Positions 14,877 to 21,219 of a stretch of 21,916 nt of DNA are shown here, piece by piece; the stretch's first letter is position 1, and each line of letters opens with the position of its first letter. The DNA lies in the NCBI GenBank assembly GCA_050744245.1, contig JBOGGX010000219.1:1-21916 (forward strand). Reading direction: 5' to 3'. Source of the DNA: JBOGGX01 sp050744245. Lineage in GTDB: Bacteria; Actinomycetota; Acidimicrobiia; Acidimicrobiales; JBOGGX01. The notes below the pieces were generated by a model that was given only the letters and a program-made list of their open reading frames with translations, was not told where the DNA came from and did not search any database. The translations under genes were made by a program, and so were the position numbers.

Positions 14877-15779
14877 ATGTCGACCGAGAAGCGGCCGCGA
14901 CCCGGCGGCGCCCAGCCCGCGGGCAAGGCACATCTGGCCGGGTACTCGGCCCGTCCCAGCGGGCCGGCGTGGGAGCGGCGGGGTCACGATCACCGCAAGC
15001 ACCGCCGCCGGCGCCCGGCGGGTAAGCGAAGGACCTGGGCCGTGGTCGGGGCCGCGGTCATCCTGGTGGTGCTGCTCGGCGGGCTCCTCGCCATCATCTC
15101 CAACGTCACCGAGGACGAGCCGGACACCGTCGACATCGGTCCGACGACGACGCTCGATCCTTCGACCCTGTCGGCCGAGGGTCAGGAGCTGTACTCGCTG
15201 GTCGAGGCGAGCGAGGTGGGTCCCTACCACGTGGCGTTCGCCGTCGACTCACCCGAGCTCGGGTCGGCCGGGGCCGCGGCCCAGCTCGAGTTCTGGCGTG
15301 ACGGTGCCTCGTTCCGTGAGCACCGGATCGGCGTCGACCCGTCGGGGAACTCGACCACGATCGTGATCGGCGGGCCGGACGGTGCCGTCTCGTGCGGTGG
15401 TGCCGTCGGCGCCGCCCCGACGTGCACCGCCGCGCCCGACGTCGAGGCGGCCCTGGGCTCGGCCCTGGCCACGATCGTCGCCCTCCTCCCCGAGGGCGAG
15501 ACCACGGTGGCCGATGCCACGGTGGCGAACCTGCCCGCGCGGTGCTTCACCATCACCTCGGGCGAGCAGGTCGCCGAGCTGTGCCTCACTTCCGAAGGGA
15601 TCCCGCTGCGGGTCGACGACGGCTCGGTCCGGTTCGAGGCCAGCCTGGTCGAGCCGACCGTTCCCCCCGAGATCCTCGCCCTGCCCGCCGAAGGCGCAGA
15701 ACCCGCTCCCGCGACGACCGTCCCCGCCCCCGTGCCCTCGCCGACCACCGCCCCGGCCACGACCGTCGGGTCGACCTGA
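14877..15779 (+). CDS. Single-pass membrane protein with extracytoplasmic domain, function unknown
   Basis: 300 aa from the ATG at 14877; an in-frame ATG at 14856 is an alternative, and neither has a good ribosome site. The N-terminal 53 residues are polar and very basic (DHRKHRRRRPAGKRR), then one membrane helix (WAVVGAAVILVVLLGGLLAI, about 54-75). The basic side should stay in the cytoplasm. Outside lies a domain of about 180 residues starting with a Thr-rich linker (GPTTTLDPSTLSAEGQELY) and containing four cysteines in two close pairs (SCGGAVGAAPTC; RCFTITSGEQVAELC), which suggests disulfides. The end is a Pro/Ala/Thr tail. LEFWRDGASFREHR and CFTITSGEQVAELCLT recall lipoprotein-like beta sandwiches, but I cannot name a family. 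A TATACC at 14862-14867, just upstream of the ATG, might be a -10 of a leaderless transcript. Confidence 0.75.
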   Translation: MSTEKRPRPGGAQPAGKAHLAGYSARPSGPAWERRGHDHRKHRRRRPAGKRRTWAVVGAAVILVVLLGGLLAIISNVTEDEPDTVDIGPTTTLDPSTLSAEGQELYSLVEASEVGPYHVAFAVDSPELGSAGAAAQLEFWRDGASFREHRIGVDPSGNSTTIVIGGPDGAVSCGGAVGAAPTCTAAPDVEAALGSALATIVALLPEGETTVADATVANLPARCFTITSGEQVAELCLTSEGIPLRVDDGSVRFEASLVEPTVPPEILALPAEGAEPAPATTVPAPVPSPTTAPATTVGST

Positions 15780-15788
15780 CCAGTGGGG

Positions 15789-15811
15789 CCCTGACCAGGC
15801 CTCTGGTAGGG
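15789..15811 (+). terminator. Hairpin between membrane-protein gene and tRNA-Val
   Basis: CCCT-G-ACCAG, loop GCCT, CTGGT-AGGG: a nine-pair stem with one bulged G, starting 10 nt after the stop codon at 15779 and ending 14 nt before the tRNA. There is no T-tract. It is probably the 3' end of the membrane-protein transcript, although a tRNA leader hairpin is possible. Confidence 0.45.
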
Positions 15812-15824
15812 TGTCGGGCTCCAC

Positions 15825-15898
15825 GGGCCCTTAGCTCAGGTGGCTAGAGCGCTTGCATGACGCGCAAGAGGTCGGGGGTTCGAATCCCTCAGGGCCCA
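15825..15898 (+). tRNA. tRNA-Val (anticodon GAC)
   Basis: A complete cloverleaf of 74 nt. The acceptor stem is GGGCCCT/AGGGCCC with discriminator A15898. The D-arm is GCTC/GAGC with an AGGTGGCTA loop. The anticodon stem is CTTGC/GCAAG with the 7-nt loop ATGACGC, giving anticodon GAC at 15859-15861, which reads GUC valine codons. The T-arm is GGGGG TTCGAAT CCCTC. No CCA is encoded; the genome reads CAC after the discriminator. The tRNA lies at the border between the putA neighbourhood and the TetR/ABC/IS110 region. I looked for a repeat of its 3' end downstream as an attachment site and saw none in this window. Confidence 0.95.
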
Positions 15899-16147
15899 CG
15901 GGCGTCGGGTACGTAGTGCGTGCCGAGCCACGTACCCCTGGCAGCGGCCTCGAGGGCGGACACGGGAGGTTGTCCCGATAGGTGCCGTGGCGGGCCGATA
16001 CCGATCAGCGAGGGGCCGTTGGTACGAAGCGCGTACCTCCTGCTCGTTGCATACGGCGCCGTCGGCGCAGAGGAGTCGAGTCCCGTTGCCTGACATCGGG
16101 GAACGCCTAGGCCCACGGCGGCGGGGGCGGCGTGCGGGGAGGCGCGG
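15899..16147. other. Non-coding gap downstream of tRNA-Val with inverted repeats
   Basis: This stretch lies between the tRNA and the 3' end of the convergent TetR gene. An 8-bp inverted repeat GGGTACGT/ACGTACCC (15907-15937) begins 9 nt after the tRNA and could terminate it. A smaller GGTACG/CGTACC pair lies at 16021-16037. Open frames crossing it are short and arise from the tRNA sequence. I see no gene. Confidence 0.5.
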
Positions 16148-16747
16148 TCAGCGAGCGCTGGCTCGTGACCGCTGCTTGGGCTTGGGTGCTAGTGCGTCGA
16201 CGACCAGCTCGGAGATGGCGGTGTCGTCGAGGTCGGTGGGCGCGTGGATGGCGTGGAGGAGCCATCCTGCGAGCAACTCGGGTTCGTGGTCCCTGCGGAC
16301 TTCCTTGCGTCGGGCGAGTCGGGTCATCAACGAGGTGAGGGCGGCGATGATCTCGTGTTCGATGGCGTCTTTGAAGCTTCCTTCGGCGGCGAGGGTGTGG
16401 GCGAGGTTGCCGACGAGGTGATCCTCCTTGGCCCGGGTGTGTCGGCGGCGTTGGGCGCGCACGAAGGCTGCGACGTCGTCGAGGGTGACGTGCTCGGCTT
16501 CGGTGAGCGCCTTGAGCTGGTCTAGGTGGCCGGCGAAGTCGCGGGTGTGCCAGGCGACCAGGATGGCCTCCACGTCGGGGAAGTACTTGTAGAGGGTGGC
16601 GCGGCCGATGCCGGCGCGCTCAGCGATGGCCGACATGGCCACGGACATCGGGCCGTGTTCGGCGACGAGCCGGGCCGTGGCGTCGAGGATGGCGTCGTTG
16701 ACCTGTCGACGGTGGGTGTCCATGGTGTCGGCCCAGATCCTCGGCAT
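16148..16747 (-). CDS. TetR/AcrR-family transcriptional regulator
   Basis: 199 aa. The N-terminal TetR helix-turn-helix is about residues 15-63: HRRQVNDAILDATARLVAEH, VAMSAIAERAGIGRATLYKY, and FPDVEAIL. The C-terminal two thirds is a helical ligand and dimer domain (AFVRAQRRRHTRAKEDHLVG, HEIIAALTSLMTRLARRKEV, LLAGWLLHAIHAPTDL) without motifs that reveal the ligand. The start ATG at 16745-16747 faces the divergent cupredoxin/ABC operon 142 bp away. A near-perfect palindrome over that operon's promoter (16854-16871) is the natural binding site, so the protein most likely represses the transporter operon and is released by a small molecule, as in TetR-controlled exporters. Confidence 0.92.
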   Translation of the reverse strand: MPRIWADTMDTHRRQVNDAILDATARLVAEHGPMSVAMSAIAERAGIGRATLYKYFPDVEAILVAWHTRDFAGHLDQLKALTEAEHVTLDDVAAFVRAQRRRHTRAKEDHLVGNLAHTLAAEGSFKDAIEHEIIAALTSLMTRLARRKEVRRDHEPELLAGWLLHAIHAPTDLDDTAISELVVDALAPKPKQRSRASAR

Positions 16748-16853
16748 GTGTCCTCACCGTCGCCGTCGCAGCGTGAGCAGACGATACCGATCGGGCCCGC
16801 GGCGTACGCGGCGTCTCGACATCAACCGGACGATGCGCATCAATAACGACAAC

Positions 16854-16881
16854 TTGACTCTATAGAGACAAAGTGTATCGT
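16854..16881 (+). promoter_or_regulatory. Promoter with embedded TetR-type operator, apparently leaderless
   Basis: The -35 box TTGACT (16854-16859), a 16-bp spacer and the -10 box TATCGT (16876-16881) fit a housekeeping-sigma promoter. The 18-bp palindrome TTGACTCTATAGAGACAA (16854-16871) has a perfect 10-bp core CTCTATAGAG and only one mismatched pair. It covers the -35 and most of the spacer, so bound repressor would exclude polymerase. Transcription should begin about 7-9 nt after the -10, at or next to the A of the ATG at 16890, so the mRNA is probably leaderless; there is no usable ribosome site. Local A+T content is clearly higher than in the neighbourhood. Confidence 0.75.
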
Positions 16882-16889
16882 ACCCAGGC

Positions 16890-17384
16890 ATGAATCGAGG
16901 ACACGGGGACGAGACCGAGCCGACGACTCGGGTCCTGTGGGTCCGGGTTGGTGGGGCGCTGCTGGCCCTCGCCATCGGCGGCGCTGCCCTCTCGGGTTGC
17001 GGTGAGGAGGGCGAGGATGGCGACGGCGACACGAGCCACGCCACCGACGAGTCAGCAACCCATGGCGATGCGCCGAGAGGCGAGCCCAGTCCGGTCCCGG
17101 ACGATGCCCGCCACGTGCCTGTGACCGCCCGCTCGTTTGCGTTCGAGCCCGACCAGGTCACCGCTGAGACGGGCGAGCCGATCGCCATCGTGCTCACCGC
17201 CGAGGACGCGGTCCACGACTTCGTGATCGACGAGGTCGATGCCCATGTCTCGGCCGAGACCGGTGAGACGGTGGTCGGTGGGTTCGAGGCGCCTGCGCCT
17301 GGTCGCTACGTGTCCTACGGCACGATCGCGGGTGACCGGGAAGCGGGCATGGAAGGCACGCTCGTCGTCGAGGCCGCCCGGTGA
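16890..17384 (+). CDS. Cupredoxin-like lipoprotein with two copper-ligand positions replaced
   Basis: 164 aa. After a short polar N-terminus and a hydrophobic segment (GGALLALAIGGAAL) comes a lipobox LSGC with Cys 37, so the mature protein is probably lipid-anchored outside the membrane. A low-complexity Glu/Asp/Gly-rich linker leads to a cupredoxin domain (about 75-164): FAFEPDQVTAETGEPIAIVL, AVHDFVIDEVDAHV, FEAPAPGRYVSYG and AGMEGTLVVEA. Type-1 copper sites of this shape use His, then Cys-x4-His-x4-Met. Here His 109 and Met 154 are kept, but the Cys position is Gly 144 and the second His is Asp 149. A normal blue-copper site is therefore unlikely. It is the first gene of the TetR-controlled operon and overlaps the ATPase gene start in GTGA, so it may work as an external partner of the ABC transporter. 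Confidence 0.82.
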   Translation: MNRGHGDETEPTTRVLWVRVGGALLALAIGGAALSGCGEEGEDGDGDTSHATDESATHGDAPRGEPSPVPDDARHVPVTARSFAFEPDQVTAETGEPIAIVLTAEDAVHDFVIDEVDAHVSAETGETVVGGFEAPAPGRYVSYGTIAGDREAGMEGTLVVEAAR

Positions 17385-18265
17385 TCGAGCTGCACTCGCT
17401 GACCAAGGTCTACGGCGCTCGTAGGGCGGTCGACGAGCTGACCTTCAGCGCTACCGCCGGAGAGGTCACCGGCTTCCTCGGCCCAAACGGCGCGGGCAAG
17501 ACCACCACCATCCGGTGCCTCCTCGGGCTGGCCGAACCGACCTCGGGCGAGGCGCTCATCGGCGGACGCGTCTACCGGGACCTGGAGCATCCGCGGCGCC
17601 ATGTCGGGGCGGTCCTCGAGTCCACCAGCTTCCACCCCGCCCGCAGCGGCCGGGACCACATGCGGGTGATCGCCCGGGCCGCCCGATTGGACACCGGGCG
17701 CATCGACGCCCTGCTCGACCTGGTCGGTCTCCGCGGCGCAGCTGATCGACGCGTCGGCGGCTACTCGCTGGGGATGCGGCAACGGCTGGGCCTCGCCGCG
17801 GCCATGCTCGGCGACCCCGACGTGGTCGTGTTGGACGAGCCCGCCAACGGGCTCGATCCCGAAGGGGTCGCGTGGGTACGCCGGCTCCTGCGGATCTGGG
17901 CTGACGATGGTCGCACGGTCCTGGTGTCCAGCCATCTCCTCGCCGAGGTAGCCCAGGTCGTCGACCGGGTGGTCATCGTCCGCGACGGAGTACTGGTCAT
18001 CGAAACCGAAATCGCCGAGGTCCCGTCCCAGCGGGTGACGGTCCGCGTCGACCGGACCGATCCGATGCTGCTCGCGCTGCGTTCGGCTGGCGCCGACTAC
18101 CAATTGCTGGACGACGGGGTCATCTCCATCGCCGGTTGTGACACCGCGGAGGTCGGTGCGATCGCGGCCCGGGCCGGGGTGATGGTGACCGAGCTCAGTC
18201 GTCAGAGCGCGGGCGAGTCGCTCGAGGCCATGTTCCTGGCCGCGACCGCGGGCGGTGGAGGGTGA
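17381..18265 (+). CDS. ABC transporter ATP-binding protein
   Basis: 294 aa. A complete ABC nucleotide-binding domain: Walker A GPNGAGKTT (about 34-42), signature YSLGMRQRL (about 127-135), Walker B VVVLDEPANGLDP (about 148-160) and the H-loop SSHLLAEV (about 183-190). A C-terminal extension (RVTVRVDRTDPMLLALRSAG to the end) is typical of the subfamily that pairs with ABC-2 type permeases, such as drug, antibiotic and copper-site-assembly (NosF-like) transporters. The GTG start overlaps the lipoprotein stop (GTGA), and its own stop overlaps the permease start in the same way, so all three are translationally coupled. It energises the permease next door; the substrate is unknown. Confidence 0.94.
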   Translation: MIELHSLTKVYGARRAVDELTFSATAGEVTGFLGPNGAGKTTTIRCLLGLAEPTSGEALIGGRVYRDLEHPRRHVGAVLESTSFHPARSGRDHMRVIARAARLDTGRIDALLDLVGLRGAADRRVGGYSLGMRQRLGLAAAMLGDPDVVVLDEPANGLDPEGVAWVRRLLRIWADDGRTVLVSSHLLAEVAQVVDRVVIVRDGVLVIETEIAEVPSQRVTVRVDRTDPMLLALRSAGADYQLLDDGVISIAGCDTAEVGAIAARAGVMVTELSRQSAGESLEAMFLAATAGGGG

Positions 18266-18993
18266 TCCCGCTGATCGCCGCCGAGTGGATGAAGCTGCGC
18301 ACCACTCGGCTGCTCGCCGGGATGCTCTCGGGCGCGGTCGTCATCTCGGCCGCAGCGGCGGCCGGCGCGGTCCTGTCCAGGGACGGCGCGGAGCTCGAGT
18401 CGACGGACGGCATCCGATACGTGTTCTCGGTGACTGGCGCGGGCGCGATCGTCGTGCTCGTCCTTGGGATCCTGGTGTCGACCGGCGAGCACCGGCACGG
18501 GACGGCCAGCGACACCTATCTCACGACCCCCCGACGACACCACGTCATTGCCGCCAAGCTGGCCGTTGCCAGCCTGCTCGGCCTCGGGGCGGGCGTGCTC
18601 GTCGGTGCGGCGTCGCTCTCGGTTGCCATCCTGCTCTACCGCTCCCAGGGCGCGGCCTTCCCGTTCGGCGACGCCGAGGCGTGGCTGACCCTGAGCGGGA
18701 TGCTCGCCTACACGACGCTGTTCGCGGTCTTGGGCGCCGCCGTCGGCGCCGTGGTGCGCCACCAGGTCTTGGCGGTCGCGGGCACCCTCGCCTGGTTCGC
18801 CGTCGTCGAACACACCCTGGTCAACCTCGCCCCCTCGATCGGCCGATGGCTCCCCGCCGGCGCCGGCCAAGCGATCCTCCGCACACCCCTCGACGGCCTG
18901 CTGTCGCCGGTCGCCGGCGCCGCCGTGGTCGCCGTCTACGCCGCGACTGTCGCCACCGCCGCCATCCGAATCGAGGCAACACGCGATGTCTGA
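18262..18993 (+). CDS. ABC-2 type transporter permease
   Basis: 243 aa with about six hydrophobic segments, in order near residues 15-36, 54-74, 96-125, 138-165, 168-188 and 205-236. The N-terminal MIPLIAAEWMKLRTTRLL is the short amphipathic entry helix common to ABC-2 permeases, and LVSTGEHRHGTASDTYLTTP is the typical cytosolic loop that contacts the ATPase (family form: EYRHGTI..TL). The GTG start overlaps the ATPase stop in GTGA; no other start is plausible. It should dimerise with itself to form an exporter with the upstream ATPase. The stop overlaps the start of the small membrane protein by 8 nt. Confidence 0.9.
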   Translation: MIPLIAAEWMKLRTTRLLAGMLSGAVVISAAAAAGAVLSRDGAELESTDGIRYVFSVTGAGAIVVLVLGILVSTGEHRHGTASDTYLTTPRRHHVIAAKLAVASLLGLGAGVLVGAASLSVAILLYRSQGAAFPFGDAEAWLTLSGMLAYTTLFAVLGAAVGAVVRHQVLAVAGTLAWFAVVEHTLVNLAPSIGRWLPAGAGQAILRTPLDGLLSPVAGAAVVAVYAATVATAAIRIEATRDV

Positions 18994-19189
18994 GCGACCC
19001 GCCGACCCACACGACCCCGGGATGACCCCGCCCGCACACCCCGAGGACGACGATGCGCCGCCGGGGTCCCGACCGGCCAGGACCCTCGACCGGACTGCGG
19101 TGGCCGTGCTTGTGGTCGTCGCGGCGCTGCTCGCCCTGATGGTGATCCTCCACCTCTCCGGTGTTGTCGGACCAGGAGCCCACGGATGA
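18986..19189 (+). CDS. Small single-pass membrane protein in the ABC operon
   Basis: 67 aa. The first 35 residues are Pro/Asp-rich and polar; one membrane helix follows (AVAVLVVVAALLALMVILHL, about 38-58) with a short Gly-rich tail. The ATG lies inside the end of the permease gene (8-nt overlap), and the TGA overlaps the next ATG. Such tight packing supports real translation. It may be an accessory subunit of the transporter; I recognise no family. Confidence 0.6.
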   Translation: MSERPADPHDPGMTPPAHPEDDDAPPGSRPARTLDRTAVAVLVVVAALLALMVILHLSGVVGPGAHG

Positions 19190-19344
19190 ACGCGCCGCCC
19201 GAGCTCGCCATCCAGACCCCCAGCGGCCCCACGATCGCTCGCAGCCCCTTCACCGTCCCCGACACAGCAACTGCGCCATCCGGAATCCGCGCCGCGTTCC
19301 GAGCGCTTGCCCGCGCGGCCCCGAGCCACCCACGCCGCCGGTAA
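19186..19344 (+). CDS. 52-aa ORF coupled to the ABC operon, unknown
   Basis: The ATG overlaps the preceding stop in ATGA and the frame runs 52 codons to TAA: Pro/Ala-rich, no membrane segment, basic C-terminus ending HPRRR. Its position in a run of overlapping genes is the only support. It could be a genuine small protein or the remnant of a longer gene broken by frameshift, as the next gene in line is also damaged. Confidence 0.35.
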   Translation: MNAPPELAIQTPSGPTIARSPFTVPDTATAPSGIRAAFRALARAAPSHPRRR

Positions 19345-19362
19345 CGGAAGGCTGAGCGCGGC

Positions 19363-19842
19363 ATGACCGAAACCACCACCCAAGACCGTCGTGGCCAGCA
19401 GTCCAGTGACCCGGCACCCAAGCCGCCCGCGAGAGCCCTCCGCCGCCGGCTACTCCGTCACTACGCACCGCTCGCGGTCGCCAGTGCCGCGCGCTCGCTC
19501 TGTTCATGAATCTCTCGTTCTTCGACGCCAGCCGCCACCCGCAGACATCTTCACCGAGGGCGCCAAAGGAGCACTCCCCGACGGCGACTACCCGCCAGCC
19601 GACCCGACCGATCGCAGCGACCACGAGGGCGGCACGCCCCAGGGCCAGCACGACAGCGGTGAACCCCGGAGCCAGCAACACGGCGAGGGCACACCGACCA
19701 CGGCGCCGACCGACGACGCCGGTGCCCACACCGGACCGCCATCGGGCGTCCACGACGGAAGCCAGCCCGGAACCGCGACGCACCCCAACCCGGGCCCGGG
19801 GGGCTCCCCTGCGACCGAAGAGGATCACGCCGGCGACCAGGG
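19363..19842 (+). pseudogene. Membrane protein N-terminal remnant (possibly ferric-reductase-like), two frameshifts
   Basis: Three frames together read as one protein. The ATG at 19363 gives a polar start, then ARALRRRLLRHYAPLAVASA. After a one-base loss near 19490 the next frame gives ALALFMNLSFFDASRHPQ. After a second one-base loss near 19540 the third frame gives ADIFTEGAKGALPDGDYPPA and a long Gly/Asp/His/Gln-rich linker. A basic patch, one membrane helix and such a linker resemble the N-terminus of actinobacterial ferric-reductase-like transmembrane proteins, where several more helices would follow; this is from memory and uncertain. The helices are absent: at about 19843 the sequence becomes the C-terminus of an IS110 transposase. 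It was probably the last gene of the ABC operon, 18 nt after the 52-aa ORF. Confidence 0.55.
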
Positions 19843-20245
19843 GCAGGTCCTGCTCCCGACCGCCGGGCACCTCTCGTCGTGGGCGGGCATGTGCCCCGGC
19901 AACAACGAGTCCGCCGGCAAGCAGCGATCCGGGCGGACCCGTCACGGCTCGAAGTGGCTCCGCAAGGCCCTGGTCAAAGCCGGCCAGGCCGCGGGTCGGT
20001 CCAAGGACACCTACATGGCCGCCCAGCACGCCCACATCCGCTCGCGGCGGGGACCCCAACGAGCCGCCGTCGCCGTCGGCCACTCGATCCTGGTGATCGC
20101 CCCGCACCTGCTCACCACCGAGCCCTACACCGACCCGGGCGGGGACTACTTCGATCGCCGCCGCACCAGCACCGCCCGCGAACGCCGCCTCGTCGCTCGA
20201 CTCGAAGCCATGGGCCACCACCTCACCCTCGAACCAGCCGCCTGA
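19843..20245 (+). mobile_element. IS110-family transposase, C-terminal fragment
   Basis: About 132 codons of the IS110 catalytic-serine domain (Transposase_20 type): PTAGHLSSWAGMCPGNNESA, GKQRSGRTRHGSKWLRKALV, AVAVGHSILVIAPHLLTTEP and a C-terminus ending HHLTLEPAA, then TGA at 20243-20245. The conserved NESAGK region with its Ser is present, but the DEDD domain that must act with it is missing, so it is inactive. The fragment is in the same frame as the last piece of the upstream membrane-protein remnant, so a continuous open frame runs from 19391 to 20245; this is a chance fusion made by deletion. Its right end is not obvious. A short CACTC/GAGTG repeat at 20310-20326 is the only structure before the VapB promoter. 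Confidence 0.8.
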
Positions 20246-20375
20246 CCCGGCCGACACTCCCCAGGCGCGACCGCGACGAGTGATTCACACCTCAGGTCCA
20301 CCGCACGGCCACTCGTTCGTTGAGTGTGGCGCGTCTCTCGGCGGCGGCCGAACCGCTCCATCTCGTCATCGTTGC

Positions 20376-20391
20376 TACCATTCGAATGGTA
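20376..20391. promoter_or_regulatory. Perfect 16-bp palindrome, vapBC operator candidate
   Basis: TACCATTCGAATGGTA is a complete palindrome ending 11 bp before the vapB ATG. VapB/AbrB-type antitoxins usually repress their own operon at such sites, with help from the toxin. A TAATGT at 20390-20395 overlaps its end and is a possible -10 for a nearly leaderless transcript; the -35 is unclear. It is noticeably A+T-richer than its surroundings. Confidence 0.65.
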
Positions 20392-20402
20392 ATGTTCATG
20401 CC

Positions 20403-20636
20403 ATGAGAGCAACCATCGACAAGGCAGGACGGTTGGTGATTCCGAAGCCACTCCGAGACCGGCTCGGGCTTCGGGCCGGCGAAGTCGAGGTCGTGGCCGA
20501 GGGAACCGGTCTCAGGGTCGAACCCATCGCCGGGTCGGGTCTCGAGGAGCGGTCCGGCCGCCTGATCATACCAGCCAGCGGTGTTCTGATCGGTGACGAC
20601 GACGTCCGCGCCCTACGCGATGCCGACCAGAAGTAG
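20403..20636 (+). CDS. VapB-type antitoxin, AbrB/MazE (SpoVT) fold
   Basis: 77 aa. The N-terminal swapped-hairpin DNA-binding domain reads MRATIDKAGRLVIPKPLRDR, LGLRAGEVEVV and LRVEPIAGSG. The C-terminus (SGRLIIPASGVLIGDDDVRA) should wrap and inhibit the toxin. The ATG at 20403 gives the exact family N-terminus. It overlaps the toxin gene start by 17 nt in another frame, the usual coupling in such pairs. The palindrome just upstream is the likely operator for autorepression. The antitoxin keeps the PIN toxin inactive; loss of it would free the toxin. Confidence 0.88.
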   Translation: MRATIDKAGRLVIPKPLRDRLGLRAGEVEVVAEGTGLRVEPIAGSGLEERSGRLIIPASGVLIGDDDVRALRDADQK

Positions 20637-21051
20637 GCCACCCGACCTTCTCGTCGACACCAGCGTGGTGGTGGCCCTGGTGGTCGCCGACCATGAACAC
20701 CACGCGGCCACGCTCGAGGCCGTCGGGGCGCGTCGGTTGGGACTGGCCGGGCACGCCGCGTTCGAGACCTTCTCGGTGTTGACCCGGCTTCCCCCGCCCG
20801 CTCGCCGCACCCCTGAAACCGTGGCTGAGGTCATCACGGCGAACTTCCCCGAGAACCGTTACCTGTCCGAACGGGCGACCGGGCAGCTGTTTGCTCGGTT
20901 GGCCGCAGCAGGGATTGCCGGTGGCTCCGTCTACGACGCGTTGGTTGGCGCCACCGCCGCCCAACACGGCATCGTCCTGGCCACCCGAGACCGGCGCGCG
21001 CTCGAGACCTATCGCGCCCTCGACGTCGAGGTCGAGATCCTCGGCGGCTGA
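20620..21051 (+). CDS. VapC-type PIN-domain toxin ribonuclease
   Basis: 143 aa from the ATG at 20620. A PIN domain with the four acidic residues expected for metal-dependent RNA cleavage: Asp in LLVDTSVVVALV, Glu in GHAAFETFSVLTRL, Asp in SVYDALVGATAA and Asp in IVLATRDRRALETY. PIN toxins of this kind cleave tRNA or rRNA and arrest translation. An earlier in-frame start at 20593 exists, but 20620 fits the family N-terminus better and overlaps the antitoxin end. The pair is directly downstream of the IS110 remnant, a common accessory-region setting. The active site looks complete, so the toxin is probably functional. Confidence 0.9.
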   Translation: MPTRSRPPDLLVDTSVVVALVVADHEHHAATLEAVGARRLGLAGHAAFETFSVLTRLPPPARRTPETVAEVITANFPENRYLSERATGQLFARLAAAGIAGGSVYDALVGATAAQHGIVLATRDRRALETYRALDVEVEILGG

Positions 21052-21219
21052 TCCCGAGCCGCGACCTTCCGCCCGGCCGGTGATGTCGAAGGCGGCGGCC
21101 TGGCCACCGAGCACGGGCGATCGGCGGCGGCCGTGTCGGCCGATACCGGTCCTCGAAGGCTGGAAGACTTTCGGTTCGACACCCGTGTCCTCGGGCGCGT
21201 CCCCATCGATAGCACTGGC
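21052..21219. other. Gap between vapC and the last gene
   Basis: No gene is supported. The frame of the downstream protein stays open back to the vapC stop, with a GTG at 21133 as a possible earlier start, but no ribosome site is visible before either candidate start and no promoter stands out. Confidence 0.3.

Noticed and set aside
15836..16096. Minus-strand 86-codon frame with RDSNPRPLA
   Set aside because: This peptide is the known artefact of translating the T-arm and acceptor region of a tRNA; the frame crosses the tRNA-Val gene.
15880..16100. tRNA-Val 3' end as an integration site for an island
   Set aside because: No integrase gene and no second copy of the tRNA 3' end were seen downstream in this window, so there is no evidence for site-specific integration.
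18262..18993. Assigning the ABC-2 permease and its ATPase as NosY/NosF copper transport genes
   Set aside because: The only link is the neighbouring cupredoxin, which lacks two copper ligands, and no NosZ, NosD or NosL is present. Generic ABC exporter is the safer call.
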